The translations under genes were made by a program, and so were the position numbers. From NCBI RefSeq assembly GCF_026262505.1, contig NC_067205.1, positions 19,589,645-19,653,644 of the forward strand: a DNA stretch of 64,000 bases, read 5' to 3'. This document shows, one piece after another, positions 9,008-17,463 of this stretch; position 1 is the first letter of the stretch, and each line of letters opens with the position of its first letter. The notes beneath the pieces were generated by a model, which did not search any database, was not told the origin of the DNA, and saw only the letters and a list, made by a program, of their open reading frames with translations. The stretch comes from Trichomonas vaginalis G3. Its lineage: Eukaryota; Parabasalia; Trichomonadida; Trichomonadidae.

Positions 9008-9592
9008 TCAAAACTGAATATCATATAACCTCTTGAAAACGTTTAAACGAACTTGAACTTTCTTTCCTTCAGTATCCGTCAAAGTAACATATGCAATTCC
9101 TGATTTTAGGAAACAAACATGCATTTTTCTATAGTTAACTCCTGTATAGTAATAGAATGCGTCCTCATTCTCAACATAGTAGTAGAACTCTAAGTCATGC
9201 TTTCCATAAGAGTTTATTTCAATTGCTTCGTCAGATATTTCATCAACGAACTCATAAACTATATCGCCATACTTGCTTTTATTTCTATTGTTTTCAGATC
9301 TAGAACACCAACGAAGGTTTGAGATTCTGTTGTCGTCTCTTTGATGGTTTATATGGTCCACACACGGTAAATTGTTCGGATTGGAAATAAAATGAGTAGC
9401 TATGAGAACATGTTTTTGGTACTTTTTGAGGTTTAATGTTACACAAATATAACCTGTTCCTCTGTTATATTCATGTATAATTCTCTTGGTTTCTTTCTTC
9501 CTTATTTCAAAAGGCTCAGAACAGTGAATTTCATACTCTTCATCTTGTAAACATTCTTTCCATACATCTTGACCAACAAGTTCAGCGTACAT
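9008..9592 (-). CDS. HNH endonuclease (homing-type)
   Basis: 194 residues. The HNH_3 core is clear: VDHINHQRDDNRISNLRWCS near residues 78-97, followed by SENNRNK. The N-terminal 70 residues resemble the NUMOD4-type region that precedes HNH cores in homing endonucleases. It probably cuts DNA and may spread itself or its neighbourhood. It shares the leader motif with the KilA-N gene next to it and has no counterpart in the visible parts of Polintons B or C, so it looks like an optional passenger. Confidence 0.88.
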   Translation of the reverse strand: MYAELVGQDVWKECLQDEEYEIHCSEPFEIRKKETKRIIHEYNRGTGYICVTLNLKKYQKHVLIATHFISNPNNLPCVDHINHQRDDNRISNLRWCSRSENNRNKSKYGDIVYEFVDEISDEAIEINSYGKHDLEFYYYVENEDAFYYYTGVNYRKMHVCFLKSGIAYVTLTDTEGKKVQVRLNVFKRLYDIQF

Positions 9593-9610
9593 CTGTCTTT
9601 ACATACAAAA
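9593..9610 (-). promoter_or_regulatory. Shared leader/promoter motif, second copy
   Basis: Minus-strand TTTTGTATGTAAAGACAG directly upstream of the HNH gene start, matching the copy at 8921-8940. An A/T tract lies just upstream in both cases. Confidence 0.7.
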
Positions 9611-9639
9611 TAAAAAATATTTTTTTAAAAAAACTAACT

Positions 9640-9960
9640 TTATTTTTTCTATCTTAAGGAAATTCATGAAAATTCAACGGGTGAAAAATTAGGTGTCACC
9701 AGGTCACCAGGTCACCAGGTCACTCGGTTATTTTAACTTCTCTGAAAAATGGTGACAACAAGACATTTTGACAACAACACAGGAAATAGATTTCTTCGTA
9801 TATGTTTTGTCATGACTTCTTCATCGTCAATGAGCGTAAATCAGACAAAAATATATTTTAGGTGGAACCAGGTCACCAGGTCACCAGGTCAAATGAACTT
9901 CTCTGAAAAATGGTGACAACAAGACATTTTGACAACAACACAGGAAATAGACTTCTTCGT
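9640..9960. repeat. Intergenic repeats: 8-bp iterons plus conserved block, copies 1 and 2
   Basis: This gap between the HNH gene and the next gene starts with an A/T stretch (TTTTTTCTATCTTAAGGAAA, also found in Polinton C near 46743). Then come runs of the 8-bp unit AGGTCACC (about 9699-9722 and 9869-9890). Each run is followed by a conserved block containing TTCTCTGAAAAATGGTGACA and ACAAGACATTTTGACAAC (9735-9800 and 9894-9960). Two further copies lie inverted at 11071-11155 and 12077-12172. Confidence 0.9.
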
Positions 9961-9967
9961 CAATGTT

Positions 9968-10870
9968 TTATAAGCGTTTTACATGGTATATGTTGTGATG
10001 GTTCATGACTTTAAACAGTTTTGTAGCTTCTATTTCTTCACGAAGGATATCGAATGTTTTAACAATGCCGAATGTTTCTTTATATTTCTTCTTGACATCT
10101 GAAAGAAGGAAATCGTCAGCAGTTGGATAGTTTTTGTTCAGAAATGTCAACATGTCCATTTTATCTTCTGCTGGTTTCTCTGCTTCTTTCTTTAAGTCAG
10201 CATAGTCGTTTCGCATACGTTCTATCTCTTTGACGGAGTAGTTATATTTCCTCATTGCTGCTTTACATTTCGGTGGGTTCATTTTAGCGTTATATTCTGA
10301 AACCTTACCTGCAAGTATGACTAAGGCGTCAATGGTTTTCTTTAACTCAAAGGCTGCTGGTTTTATTTGTCCGTTCCATACTTTACCTCTTCTATCTTCA
10401 TCGCTTATCTGCCATACACATTCAGCAACTAACGAAACAAAGTTGTCGTAGGTCTTAAACTCCCCAGATTTATATATGTCCATGAAATATACCATGTCGC
10501 AATCTTTGTCCATGACTTTGTGGTTGCAATGAAATCCAAGAAACTCATAGTTTATCTTACGTATGAACTTCTTAATTTCAACTGAGTCAGTTGCTTTGAC
10601 TTCTATTTCATCGAATTCAGGAATAGTGAGCTTTTGTTGTTGTATTTCAGGAAGTTTAGGTAGATGGTCGATGAGGTCCTGCATTTCATAAAGATACTGT
10701 TCATTTGTTTCATCTTTCGCACTACAGTCTAAATCTCCTTGGAGAAGTTCTTGCTTTATCTTCTGGATTTCTGTTTCGAAAGTATATGAAGAAGGAATGA
10801 AGCTTTTCATCTCTACTAACATTGAAGTTGGGTTCATGACTAACGAGTTTGGTGCTGTTGTTGCTAACAT
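9968..10870 (-). CDS. Conserved unknown Polinton cassette protein
   Basis: 300 residues, clearly homologous over its length to the 313-residue protein of Polinton C (45732-46673). Conserved pieces include a Cys/His cluster (FHCNHKVMDKDCDMVY), a lysine-rich CKAAMRKYNYSVKEIERMR segment and an end HNIYHVKRL. Metal binding is possible. In both elements the gene is enclosed by inverted repeats, though the repeats are unrelated, which suggests it moves or is kept as a unit. Function unknown. Confidence 0.75.
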   Translation of the reverse strand: MLATTAPNSLVMNPTSMLVEMKSFIPSSYTFETEIQKIKQELLQGDLDCSAKDETNEQYLYEMQDLIDHLPKLPEIQQQKLTIPEFDEIEVKATDSVEIKKFIRKINYEFLGFHCNHKVMDKDCDMVYFMDIYKSGEFKTYDNFVSLVAECVWQISDEDRRGKVWNGQIKPAAFELKKTIDALVILAGKVSEYNAKMNPPKCKAAMRKYNYSVKEIERMRNDYADLKKEAEKPAEDKMDMLTFLNKNYPTADDFLLSDVKKKYKETFGIVKTFDILREEIEATKLFKVMNHHNIYHVKRL

Positions 10871-10959
10871 GTTCTTACAATAAAAATAAAAAATATTTTT
10901 TTAAAAAAACTACCTTTTTTTATTTCAGCACAAAATTCAAGAGTTTTGGTTTAAATATA

Positions 10960-11160
10960 CGGTCGAGCCAAAAGTGGTTCGACCTCAAAACAAGCATTTT
11001 GTGAAGAATATACCAACCCGCGGAATTCCGGCGGTTGCTTTTTTTATACAAAATTCAAGAGTTTTGCGTGTTTTCTACGATGTTGTCAAAATGTCTTGTT
11101 GTCACACTTTTTCAGAGAAGTTCATTTGACCTAGGCACATAGGCACATAGGCACACCTTC
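10960..11160. repeat. Palindrome copy and inverted intergenic block, copy 3
   Basis: 11014-11037 is a near-palindrome with core CCGCGGAATTCC whose flanks match the coding sequence of the KilA-N gene at 11610-11690, although this copy is non-coding. It is followed by the conserved block in inverted orientation (11071-11132) and by three copies of an 8-bp unit, ATAGGCAC, in place of AGGTCACC. Confidence 0.85.
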
Positions 11161-11204
11161 ACTTCTTCACCTAAAATATATTTTTGTCGAAAAAAATGGT
11201 TCAT

Positions 11205-11867
11205 TTACTCACAATATTTTTGTACAAAACGACCCCAAACTTTTAACTTCTTTTCTGCAGCTTCTAATGAAATTTTAGCGAGTTCATATTCTCTAAATTC
11301 TCTCTTTAAATCTTCTTGTTCCCATTGGTCTAGTTCGTATGGAGAGTCTCTATAACCAGAACATATCTCACGTTCATGTTCTATTTGTTTAAGCACATTT
11401 TTTCTAACTTCTTCTTCGAACAAAGGTTTTGCATTCTCTACTGTATCTTCAAGTTCTTCTTCATCTAATTTCTCATGAACTTTCTTGTCTATGGAGTCCA
11501 GAATTTTTCCAACTGCTATACAATATTTTGGAGAAGCCCACATTGCTATATAGTTTACGAGTCTTGGGTCTACATACATTCCTCTAACCTGTTTGATTTC
11601 ATCCGGAATTCCTGCATGAATTTTGTATAAAAAGCAACCCGCGGAATTCCGCGGGTTGGTATATTCTTCACAAAATGCCTTAAAATACTCTTCCCAGGAC
11701 TTATTTTCCAACAACCTTCTAAAGTCTTTCCCAAACTGCTGACACATATTTGTTACATTTATATAACCATCCTTGTCTCTACGTAAGACTTCAATACCGT
11801 TGTAAGTGCCTTTTGTGAATGTTTCGCCATTAGATTTGTTCGTGAACGTTTTTGCTTCGACTGTCAT
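11205..11867 (-). CDS. KilA-N domain protein with in-frame palindrome
   Basis: 220 residues. KilA-N features: GYINVTNMCQQFGKDFRRLL near the start, then GMYVDPRLVNYIAMWASPKY. Between them the stretch YTNPRNSAGCFLYK is encoded by a perfect 24-bp palindrome (11635-11658) that also occurs with its flanks in the two neighbouring non-coding gaps. The C-terminal 90 residues are acidic and helical. It is probably a DNA-binding regulator like its relative at 8141-8920, with which it shares only the core domain. Confidence 0.8.
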   Translation of the reverse strand: MTVEAKTFTNKSNGETFTKGTYNGIEVLRRDKDGYINVTNMCQQFGKDFRRLLENKSWEEYFKAFCEEYTNPRNSAGCFLYKIHAGIPDEIKQVRGMYVDPRLVNYIAMWASPKYCIAVGKILDSIDKKVHEKLDEEELEDTVENAKPLFEEEVRKNVLKQIEHEREICSGYRDSPYELDQWEQEDLKREFREYELAKISLEAAEKKLKVWGRFVQKYCE

Positions 11868-11903
11868 TTCAGTACGTACAATAAAAATAAAAAATATTTT
11901 TGG

Positions 11904-11981
11904 GTGGCTTAACCGTCGGACATCCGTTTGTGGCTTAACCGTCGGACATCCGTTTGTGGCTTAACCGTCGGACATCCGTTT
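11904..11981. repeat. 26-bp tandem repeat, three copies
   Basis: Three exact 26-bp units (11904-11929, 11930-11955, 11956-11981), each containing GTGGCTTAACCGTCGGACAT. The next bases (GTGGCTCGACC) begin a fourth unit and pass into the block shared with 10970-11060, where a similar GTGGTTCGACC occurs. Likely recent slippage; no other role is visible. Confidence 0.95.
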
Positions 11982-12172
11982 GTGGCTCGACCTCAAAACA
12001 AGCATTTGTGAAGAATATACCAACCGCCGGAATTCCGGCGGTTGCTTTTTCAGCACAAAATTCATGAGTTTTGTGTGTTTTCTACGATGTTGTCAAAATG
12101 TCGTGTTGTCACACTTTTTCAGAGAAGTTCATTTGACCTGGTGACCTGGTGACCTGGTGACCTGGTTCCACC
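11982..12172. repeat. Perfect palindrome and inverted intergenic block, copy 4
   Basis: 12021-12044 is a perfect 24-bp palindrome with core GCCGGAATTCCGGC, differing from the KilA-N palindrome at matched positions in both arms. It is followed by the conserved block in inverted orientation (12077-12138) and about four units of the 8-bp repeat GGTGACCT, the reverse complement of AGGTCACC. Confidence 0.9.
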
Positions 12173-12202
12173 TAAAAAAACATCTACCCTAAAATATATT
12201 TT

Positions 12203-13063
12203 TCAATACTTTTTCAATACTTTTCCGTAGTTGTATATGAAAGACAATTCGAGATAAAAGTCATAGTACAATGGAATAATATGCTGCACACCGTTTGTTG
12301 TGAACCAAACTTGAAAGTCAGAGAAACTGTTACTAGGTGGTTCGTAGAATTTAGAAGCAAAGTCATAAAAGTCCTTACCGATACATAGAAAACTATTGTT
12401 GCTTGAACTGAAACTTGCATGACACATGACATTTTGAGGGTCAAACACGTTTCTATAAACTGTCAAATCTGCTGGTGGAAGTATAAAATTAAATGGACCA
12501 TCTGGTGGTAATGGTTCGTTCTGGTTTAGTAACCGAAGAAATTGTGCCCAAGAACGTTTGTCTACTCCCCAATATAAAAACTCTGTATCTCTTGGAGGGT
12601 TAATTTCAATCTTTTGAAATGAAACTGTGGAGTTCATCTTGTTATATTCTAGTTTCAGATAGTATGTTCCATTTAGTAAAGAGTTGTATTTTTCTTGAAA
12701 TTCCCAGTAGTATTTGTTTATTTGAGTTTGAAAGTCATTTAGAGTTTTCTCAAGACTTTCGTCTGAACGAATTGTAAAGATTTTCATTTCATCAAATTTT
12801 TCTATTAGACCATCAGAACCTTTATACTGACCATGAAAATATACTGCGAACATAAACGCGTTAGTTCTATTTGAAAACAAAACTCTTCTAAATCCTATTG
12901 CCTTTGCATCTGAAGGACTTTGAAGCCAACGAACTGGATAGTCAAACCTGTATGCTCGGGATGAAATTTCTTCATCTGAAATAGTCCTACCGGCATTTGT
13001 GAAGATATAGTCTAACGGTTTTGTATCTGCTACTTTTGTTCTTTGTTTTTCAACCTGAAGCAT
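12203..13063 (-). CDS. Conserved Polinton structural-type protein, paralogue 1
   Basis: 286 residues. Shares with the 18720-19568 protein an N-terminal YRFDYPVRWLQSPSDAKAIG segment and a C-terminal series: HASFSSSNNSFLCIGKDFY, FQVWFTTNG and FYLELSFIYNYGKV. Relatives occur in Polinton B (28266-29156) and twice in C (37556-38437 and 53049-53908). Two diverged copies per element and a beta-rich pattern suggest a virion surface or minor capsid protein. No named domain recognised. Confidence 0.7.
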   Translation of the reverse strand: MLQVEKQRTKVADTKPLDYIFTNAGRTISDEEISSRAYRFDYPVRWLQSPSDAKAIGFRRVLFSNRTNAFMFAVYFHGQYKGSDGLIEKFDEMKIFTIRSDESLEKTLNDFQTQINKYYWEFQEKYNSLLNGTYYLKLEYNKMNSTVSFQKIEINPPRDTEFLYWGVDKRSWAQFLRLLNQNEPLPPDGPFNFILPPADLTVYRNVFDPQNVMCHASFSSSNNSFLCIGKDFYDFASKFYEPPSNSFSDFQVWFTTNGVQHIIPLYYDFYLELSFIYNYGKVLKKY

Positions 13064-13118
13064 TTCATATATGTAAAAATATATGGTTTTAAAAAATGTT
13101 TTACTTCATGCAATGTTT

Positions 13119-15272
13119 TTATTTCATGCAATGTTTTATTTCTGTGCCGTCTTCAAGTATACCCCAATATTTCCTTTTCGATATTACATGAACTTCGGAA
13201 AATACCTTATCTACCTTAAAACAGCCCATCTTTTCACCGACCATTCCCATTTCAATGAGTTTGTTATAGCCTTCTTCGTTCGTCATGAGTGCGTCGATGT
13301 TCTCATAGTAAACCAAAACTTTGGATTTGACTTCGGAGAAGAATTTGTTGTAGTTGTCAAGGACTGCCTTTGCGAACTGAGGGTATGACCAATGTTCGAC
13401 AATAGGTTTTAATGTGGTTACTAAGCCACTTTGACCTTCGGTGAACTCGTACTTCAAAACAAAAGGAGAAAACCTTTCAACAAAGTTGTCGACCTTCTCA
13501 TAATGTTTACTCTTCATCTTTTGAGGTTTTTTAATGGAATATCCCCATGTCGAATTCATAAGCAATTTGAGCGTCATTGCAAGTTTGGGGTTTGAAGCTT
13601 TCCTAATATCATACATTTGTTGTATGACTTTTCCAACTGTATAGTTCCTTCCCGGGAACTCACCATCTTCGTTTGGAATTCCAGTCGGAATATATTGGAC
13701 AAACCTCATGTACGCAGCGTTAAGGTCGACATAGTATATCTTTTCATATGAGTCGAACTTGTCGCATCCAATCGGTCCAGTTTGTGGAAATTCAAGCGAG
13801 TCTCTTATCTTCTGAGAAACACCTCCTGTTATCTCATAAACATCGTCAAAGCAACCTGTTTCATATAAAACCTTCTGACCTAACTCTGATGCTCTCCAAT
13901 ACAATTTGACGTCGATTGGATGTCTCAATGGGAGTTTGTTTATAGCATCTTGAAGTTCTTGCAACCTCATTGGAAGTTCTTCTGGTTCAGGTTGGTATCC
14001 GAACAATCCAACTCCTTTTGGAACTGTGTACTTCTTTTGTGCTAGAACTTTGTCTGGAACAACTTTTGGTCTTGCTAACAATGAAAAGTTTGTTTCGTCT
14101 TTTGGTACAAAAGTTTCTGTCAGCTTGTCATCTGGAATTGGTTCCAACAAACCTTTCTCGAAAAGAATGTTAACAGCTCTGACAATGTTGCACTTACCTT
14201 TTCCGAACAATGGGTTTGTAAGACTTTCGTTCAACATGAAGTGGTTGTGGACAATTACAATCTTCAACCATGGCAATTTGAAGTCAACAACATAGTCGTC
14301 ATGTGAAAAACCTTTCTCAGTCGGAATGTTGACTCGGATGTTGACATTTGCCAACGGTGCAATTTTTGTCAATTGACCTCTAAGAAGGTATCTTGTCTTC
14401 ACACATGACTCAAGATACTTCATCTTCTCATCTGTAACAAGACCGGAGTTCCTGAGACATGTGAGAATACAAGGTTCGTTGACAATTCCTTCAATTGAAT
14501 TGTAAATTCCATACCTTGTCAAGTCAATGTCAGACTTGTTTATGAACGGGAAGTATCCAGCATGTTGTCTGACTGCTTGAGGGTTAGATTGGTACCATTC
14601 GAACTTCACGCTTGCAATTCCTTCAATTGCATTCAAAATATCTGAGTCGGAGTCAAACATTTGTTCTCTCTTTGTAGTCTTGAAAGCGTCAAGAAGTTGT
14701 GCGGCTGTTGTGACATTGCCATGTGCATAGTAAATATGACCATCTAAATCTGTTACGGTTAGTCTGAGATTGTGTCCTTTCTTATTTCCGTCTTGAATTG
14801 CAGCAAGTACTCCCATGAAGCCTTCTTTGTTCTTTCCTTTGTCAAAGTTTACTGTAAAGGTTCTACCAGATGCAATTTTACTTCTAACTTCACGATACTT
14901 TTCATATGCATATCTTGTTCTTTCCATGGGAGCATGTGCGTCTTCACCTTTTCCTTTTTTCCTTCTCAAAGGATGCAATTGTTCGTCATGTTTCCAGTAG
15001 AATCTGGCAAAGCCGTCGTGTCCTTCAACTTGAGGCTCAGTAACATCGAAAGGCATGTCCATAAGATGTTCTTCTTCTAACCTCTCTAGTCTGTTTGGAT
15101 AATTGGCGCGTGCTGTTTCTAAGTCCATTTCATAGCGAAGACCAGCAAGTTTGTCATAGACTTTTATGGGTCTTCCCTTCCTATATTTAAAATTCTTCGA
15201 AACTCTCCAGCCATATCTTTCTAACTCTGCTTTTATTCTAGCAGACCTTCTGTCCATTCTATATGGGGGCAT
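13119..15272 (-). CDS. DNA polymerase B (protein-primed type)
   Basis: 717 residues from the ATG at 15272, chosen over an upstream in-frame ATG because it directly follows the A/T tract seen before other genes. Palm motifs: motif A KIYYVDLNAAYM, motif B LKLLMNSTWGYSIKK and a motif C region KVLVYYENIDALM. The N-terminal half holds the domain found before the polymerase in this group (EPCILTCLRNSGL ... VIVHNHFMLNESL), recognisable also in Polinton C. It replicates the element, probably from a terminal-protein primer. It is only distantly related to the polymerase of C. Confidence 0.8.
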   Translation of the reverse strand: MPPYRMDRRSARIKAELERYGWRVSKNFKYRKGRPIKVYDKLAGLRYEMDLETARANYPNRLERLEEEHLMDMPFDVTEPQVEGHDGFARFYWKHDEQLHPLRRKKGKGEDAHAPMERTRYAYEKYREVRSKIASGRTFTVNFDKGKNKEGFMGVLAAIQDGNKKGHNLRLTVTDLDGHIYYAHGNVTTAAQLLDAFKTTKREQMFDSDSDILNAIEGIASVKFEWYQSNPQAVRQHAGYFPFINKSDIDLTRYGIYNSIEGIVNEPCILTCLRNSGLVTDEKMKYLESCVKTRYLLRGQLTKIAPLANVNIRVNIPTEKGFSHDDYVVDFKLPWLKIVIVHNHFMLNESLTNPLFGKGKCNIVRAVNILFEKGLLEPIPDDKLTETFVPKDETNFSLLARPKVVPDKVLAQKKYTVPKGVGLFGYQPEPEELPMRLQELQDAINKLPLRHPIDVKLYWRASELGQKVLYETGCFDDVYEITGGVSQKIRDSLEFPQTGPIGCDKFDSYEKIYYVDLNAAYMRFVQYIPTGIPNEDGEFPGRNYTVGKVIQQMYDIRKASNPKLAMTLKLLMNSTWGYSIKKPQKMKSKHYEKVDNFVERFSPFVLKYEFTEGQSGLVTTLKPIVEHWSYPQFAKAVLDNYNKFFSEVKSKVLVYYENIDALMTNEEGYNKLIEMGMVGEKMGCFKVDKVFSEVHVISKRKYWGILEDGTEIKHCMK

Positions 15273-15303
15273 TTTTATAAAAATAAAAAAATGTTTTTTT
15301 CCT

Positions 15304-15894
15304 TTACTTAACATAACCGCCCGCTACCATAAGTCTTTGACGCCAACCCATACCAGCTAATGAAGGTTGACTTGGTTTAGTTTCCAAACTAAACTTTGGT
15401 TTTGGTTTATCTTCATTTTTTGGTTTCTCTTCTTCTATTGGTTTTTCGTCACTTTTCGGTTCTGCTGACTTTACCTCACTTGCTGGAATAGTTGTGCCGT
15501 CAACATCTTCATAAATATCATATGCCATTTGTTTTTGTTTTCCTTTCAACTTTTTGTGTTTGTTGTAAAGTTTAGAATATTTCGACTCTAAGTCAATGAG
15601 ATGTTCTATAATGAACTGTTGGTCAGTGAAGTAAACTTTTCCATCTGTTGTCTCGAAAGCTCCTTCAGACTTCAATATTTTATTTGTGAGAGTCTGTTTC
15701 TTTTTTGAGATACTAGCCGTTCCATTTTTATGAAAAGTGACTTTATAGTTAGGGTTTGTATTTCCAGACCTCACACTTTCTATTATTGAATTTTTCTCTT
15801 CATCTGTAAGTTCTTTGACAGGTTTTGACAATGGTTCTGAACTTTTTGTTTGTGGTGTCAAATCTACCGTTTCAACTTCTTCGGTCATTTTCAT
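15304..15894 (-). CDS. Unknown Polinton protein, Lys/Glu/Pro-rich C-terminus
   Basis: 196 residues, immediately upstream of the polymerase gene on the same strand. Charged N-terminus, a central segment with a possible coiled coil (DLESKYSKLYNKHKKLKGKQ) and a low-complexity Lys/Glu/Pro tract near residues 145-175. Terminal-protein primers are often small basic proteins encoded next to the polymerase, so that role is conceivable but nothing in the sequence shows it. Confidence 0.6.
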   Translation of the reverse strand: MKMTEEVETVDLTPQTKSSEPLSKPVKELTDEEKNSIIESVRSGNTNPNYKVTFHKNGTASISKKKQTLTNKILKSEGAFETTDGKVYFTDQQFIIEHLIDLESKYSKLYNKHKKLKGKQKQMAYDIYEDVDGTTIPASEVKSAEPKSDEKPIEEEKPKNEDKPKPKFSLETKPSQPSLAGMGWRQRLMVAGGYVK

Positions 15895-15908
15895 CTCAGT
15901 AAAAAATT

Positions 15909-16064
15909 TTAGTTTGGTTTGTTTTCAACTGGTTGTTTAGGTTTTTTAAGTCGGTCTAAAACTTCCTGAGGTATAGGAAGAACTTGACAAACACGTGGTG
16001 GTGTAACTGCTGGAAGCCGACAAAGCCATCTTGAACCCATTTGTCTCAATGCTGTATTGTTCAT
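15909..16064 (-). CDS. Small Pro-rich protein, 51 aa
   Basis: A 51-codon gene between two longer minus-strand genes; its start is 20 bp from the stop of the 133-residue gene, and the leader CTGAGATGAA is repeated before the next gene downstream. Basic and Pro-rich (LPAVTPPRVCQVLPIPQEVL). The tight spacing and repeated leader argue that it is real. No function recognised. Confidence 0.55.
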   Translation of the reverse strand: MNNTALRQMGSRWLCRLPAVTPPRVCQVLPIPQEVLDRLKKPKQPVENKPN

Positions 16065-16083
16065 TTCATCTCAGTAAAAAATT

Positions 16084-16485
16084 TTACATACACCACGTTT
16101 GAGGTGGTTGCGGTTGGTTATTGTTTACCCACTGTTGTGCATGGTTATATCCTCTGTTAAAGAATCTTTCACCTTGGTTCATATAATTTCCTGCTTGGTT
16201 ATAGTAGTCATTTGCTTTGTTATAGTAGTTTCCTGCTTGTCTTCCTACATTGTCCATCCATCCTTGAACTTTTCCTCTTGTTTCAGGATTTGGAATAAGA
16301 TTTGCTGCATCTCGTGCTACATCCCAACCTTTCTGTACAGTTTGTATAATAGGTTGTGCTTTCTCTTTCAGTATACCTAATGTACTCAAAATCTTCCTTC
16401 CAACTCCAAATACACCTCTGGCTATTGTTCCCACTGCGGGTAAAAATCTGGATGCAACTCCTGCTAATGCGCCAAATAAACCCAT
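16084..16485 (-). CDS. Minor virion protein with amphipathic N-terminus
   Basis: 133 residues. The N-terminus MGLFGALAGVASRFLPAVG is Gly/Ala-rich and amphipathic, then a helical region and a Tyr/Asn/Gln-rich tail. This layout recalls membrane-active or core proteins of adenovirus (pVI/pX style) and small membrane proteins of Polinton-like viruses. The short gene at 19573-19815 starts in a similar way (MGFFGRIGNFFRNVGRGIW). The virion role is inference from context. Confidence 0.6.
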   Translation of the reverse strand: MGLFGALAGVASRFLPAVGTIARGVFGVGRKILSTLGILKEKAQPIIQTVQKGWDVARDAANLIPNPETRGKVQGWMDNVGRQAGNYYNKANDYYNQAGNYMNQGERFFNRGYNHAQQWVNNNQPQPPQTWCM

Positions 16486-16502
16486 TTCTTATGGGTTAAA
16501 AA

Positions 16503-17463
16503 ATGACGAATCCAAACAAGGACCCCTATGTTTCTAAAGCGACAAAGAAAGCACTCATGGTAAAAATCTTTAGTTCAACACCAAATGCTTGGTTTATGGA
16601 TATCTTGGAAAACATTCCGAGGTATAGAGAAGATGGACCACCATACTGGCTAATATTTGTCGGTCAGAACACAAGATACTGTGAAGCCATACCATTACAG
16701 TCCAAAAATATTTTAGATGTGAAAACTGCTTTGACAATATTCGTTGACAAATACCATCCAACAAAACTGACATCTGACTGTGAAAGTTCTTTCAAATCAG
16801 ACGATATTTAAAAACTATCTGCGTTCAAAAAATGTAAACCAATATTTCATTGTCGACCAAAACCATTCTGCTCTTGGTGTCATTGACGGTTGTATAAAAA
16901 TGTTAAGAGACTTAAACCAACCACAAGGTGGTGAAGCAAATGAAATGTCATATGACGACAAGTACAGACATTTCTCCATGGCAAAGATGAGACAAGTTTT
17001 AAATATTTACAATAGCCGTAAACAAAAAGGTTTGGGAAACCACTCCCCCGAAGAAATGAAAAACAACCCTGACTTAGAGAAAGACTATATATTTAATAAT
17101 TTAGTCAAAAGAGACAAACAAGAAAGAATGCCGGGCTTCAAACTTCAGAAAGGTGACAAAGTAAAAATAGAAATACCTAAACGCGACCCATATGAAAATA
17201 CTATTGACTATGACAACAATGGGAACCCGACAGGTACTCACATTCGTGTTCGTAAAAATAGAAGAAAGTATACAAGAGAATATTATGAAGTTTTAGGCAA
17301 ACATGGCAAAATGTACACACTGCAAGCAGAAGATAAAACTACTATTGCCAGACCTCGTTTCAAACTTGTCAAAGTTCAAGGTGGTATACTTTCAAAGACA
17401 GTTCCTAACAAATATAAGACAACTCCTGACGAATATGCTAAAGAAGTTGAAAATGACGACTAA
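16503..17463 (+). pseudogene. Retroviral-type (rve) integrase, broken
   Basis: Polinton integrase region. Visible parts: an N-terminal core with WLIFVGQNTRYCEAIPL and KLTSDCESSF, a further core part (IVDQNHSALGVIDGCIK), and a C-terminal basic SH3-like region (GDKVKIEIPKRD, YTREYYEVLG). The family inserts the element and makes 6-bp target duplications. The gene is broken, about one break. Its counterpart in Polinton C is at 44409-45494. Confidence 0.85.
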
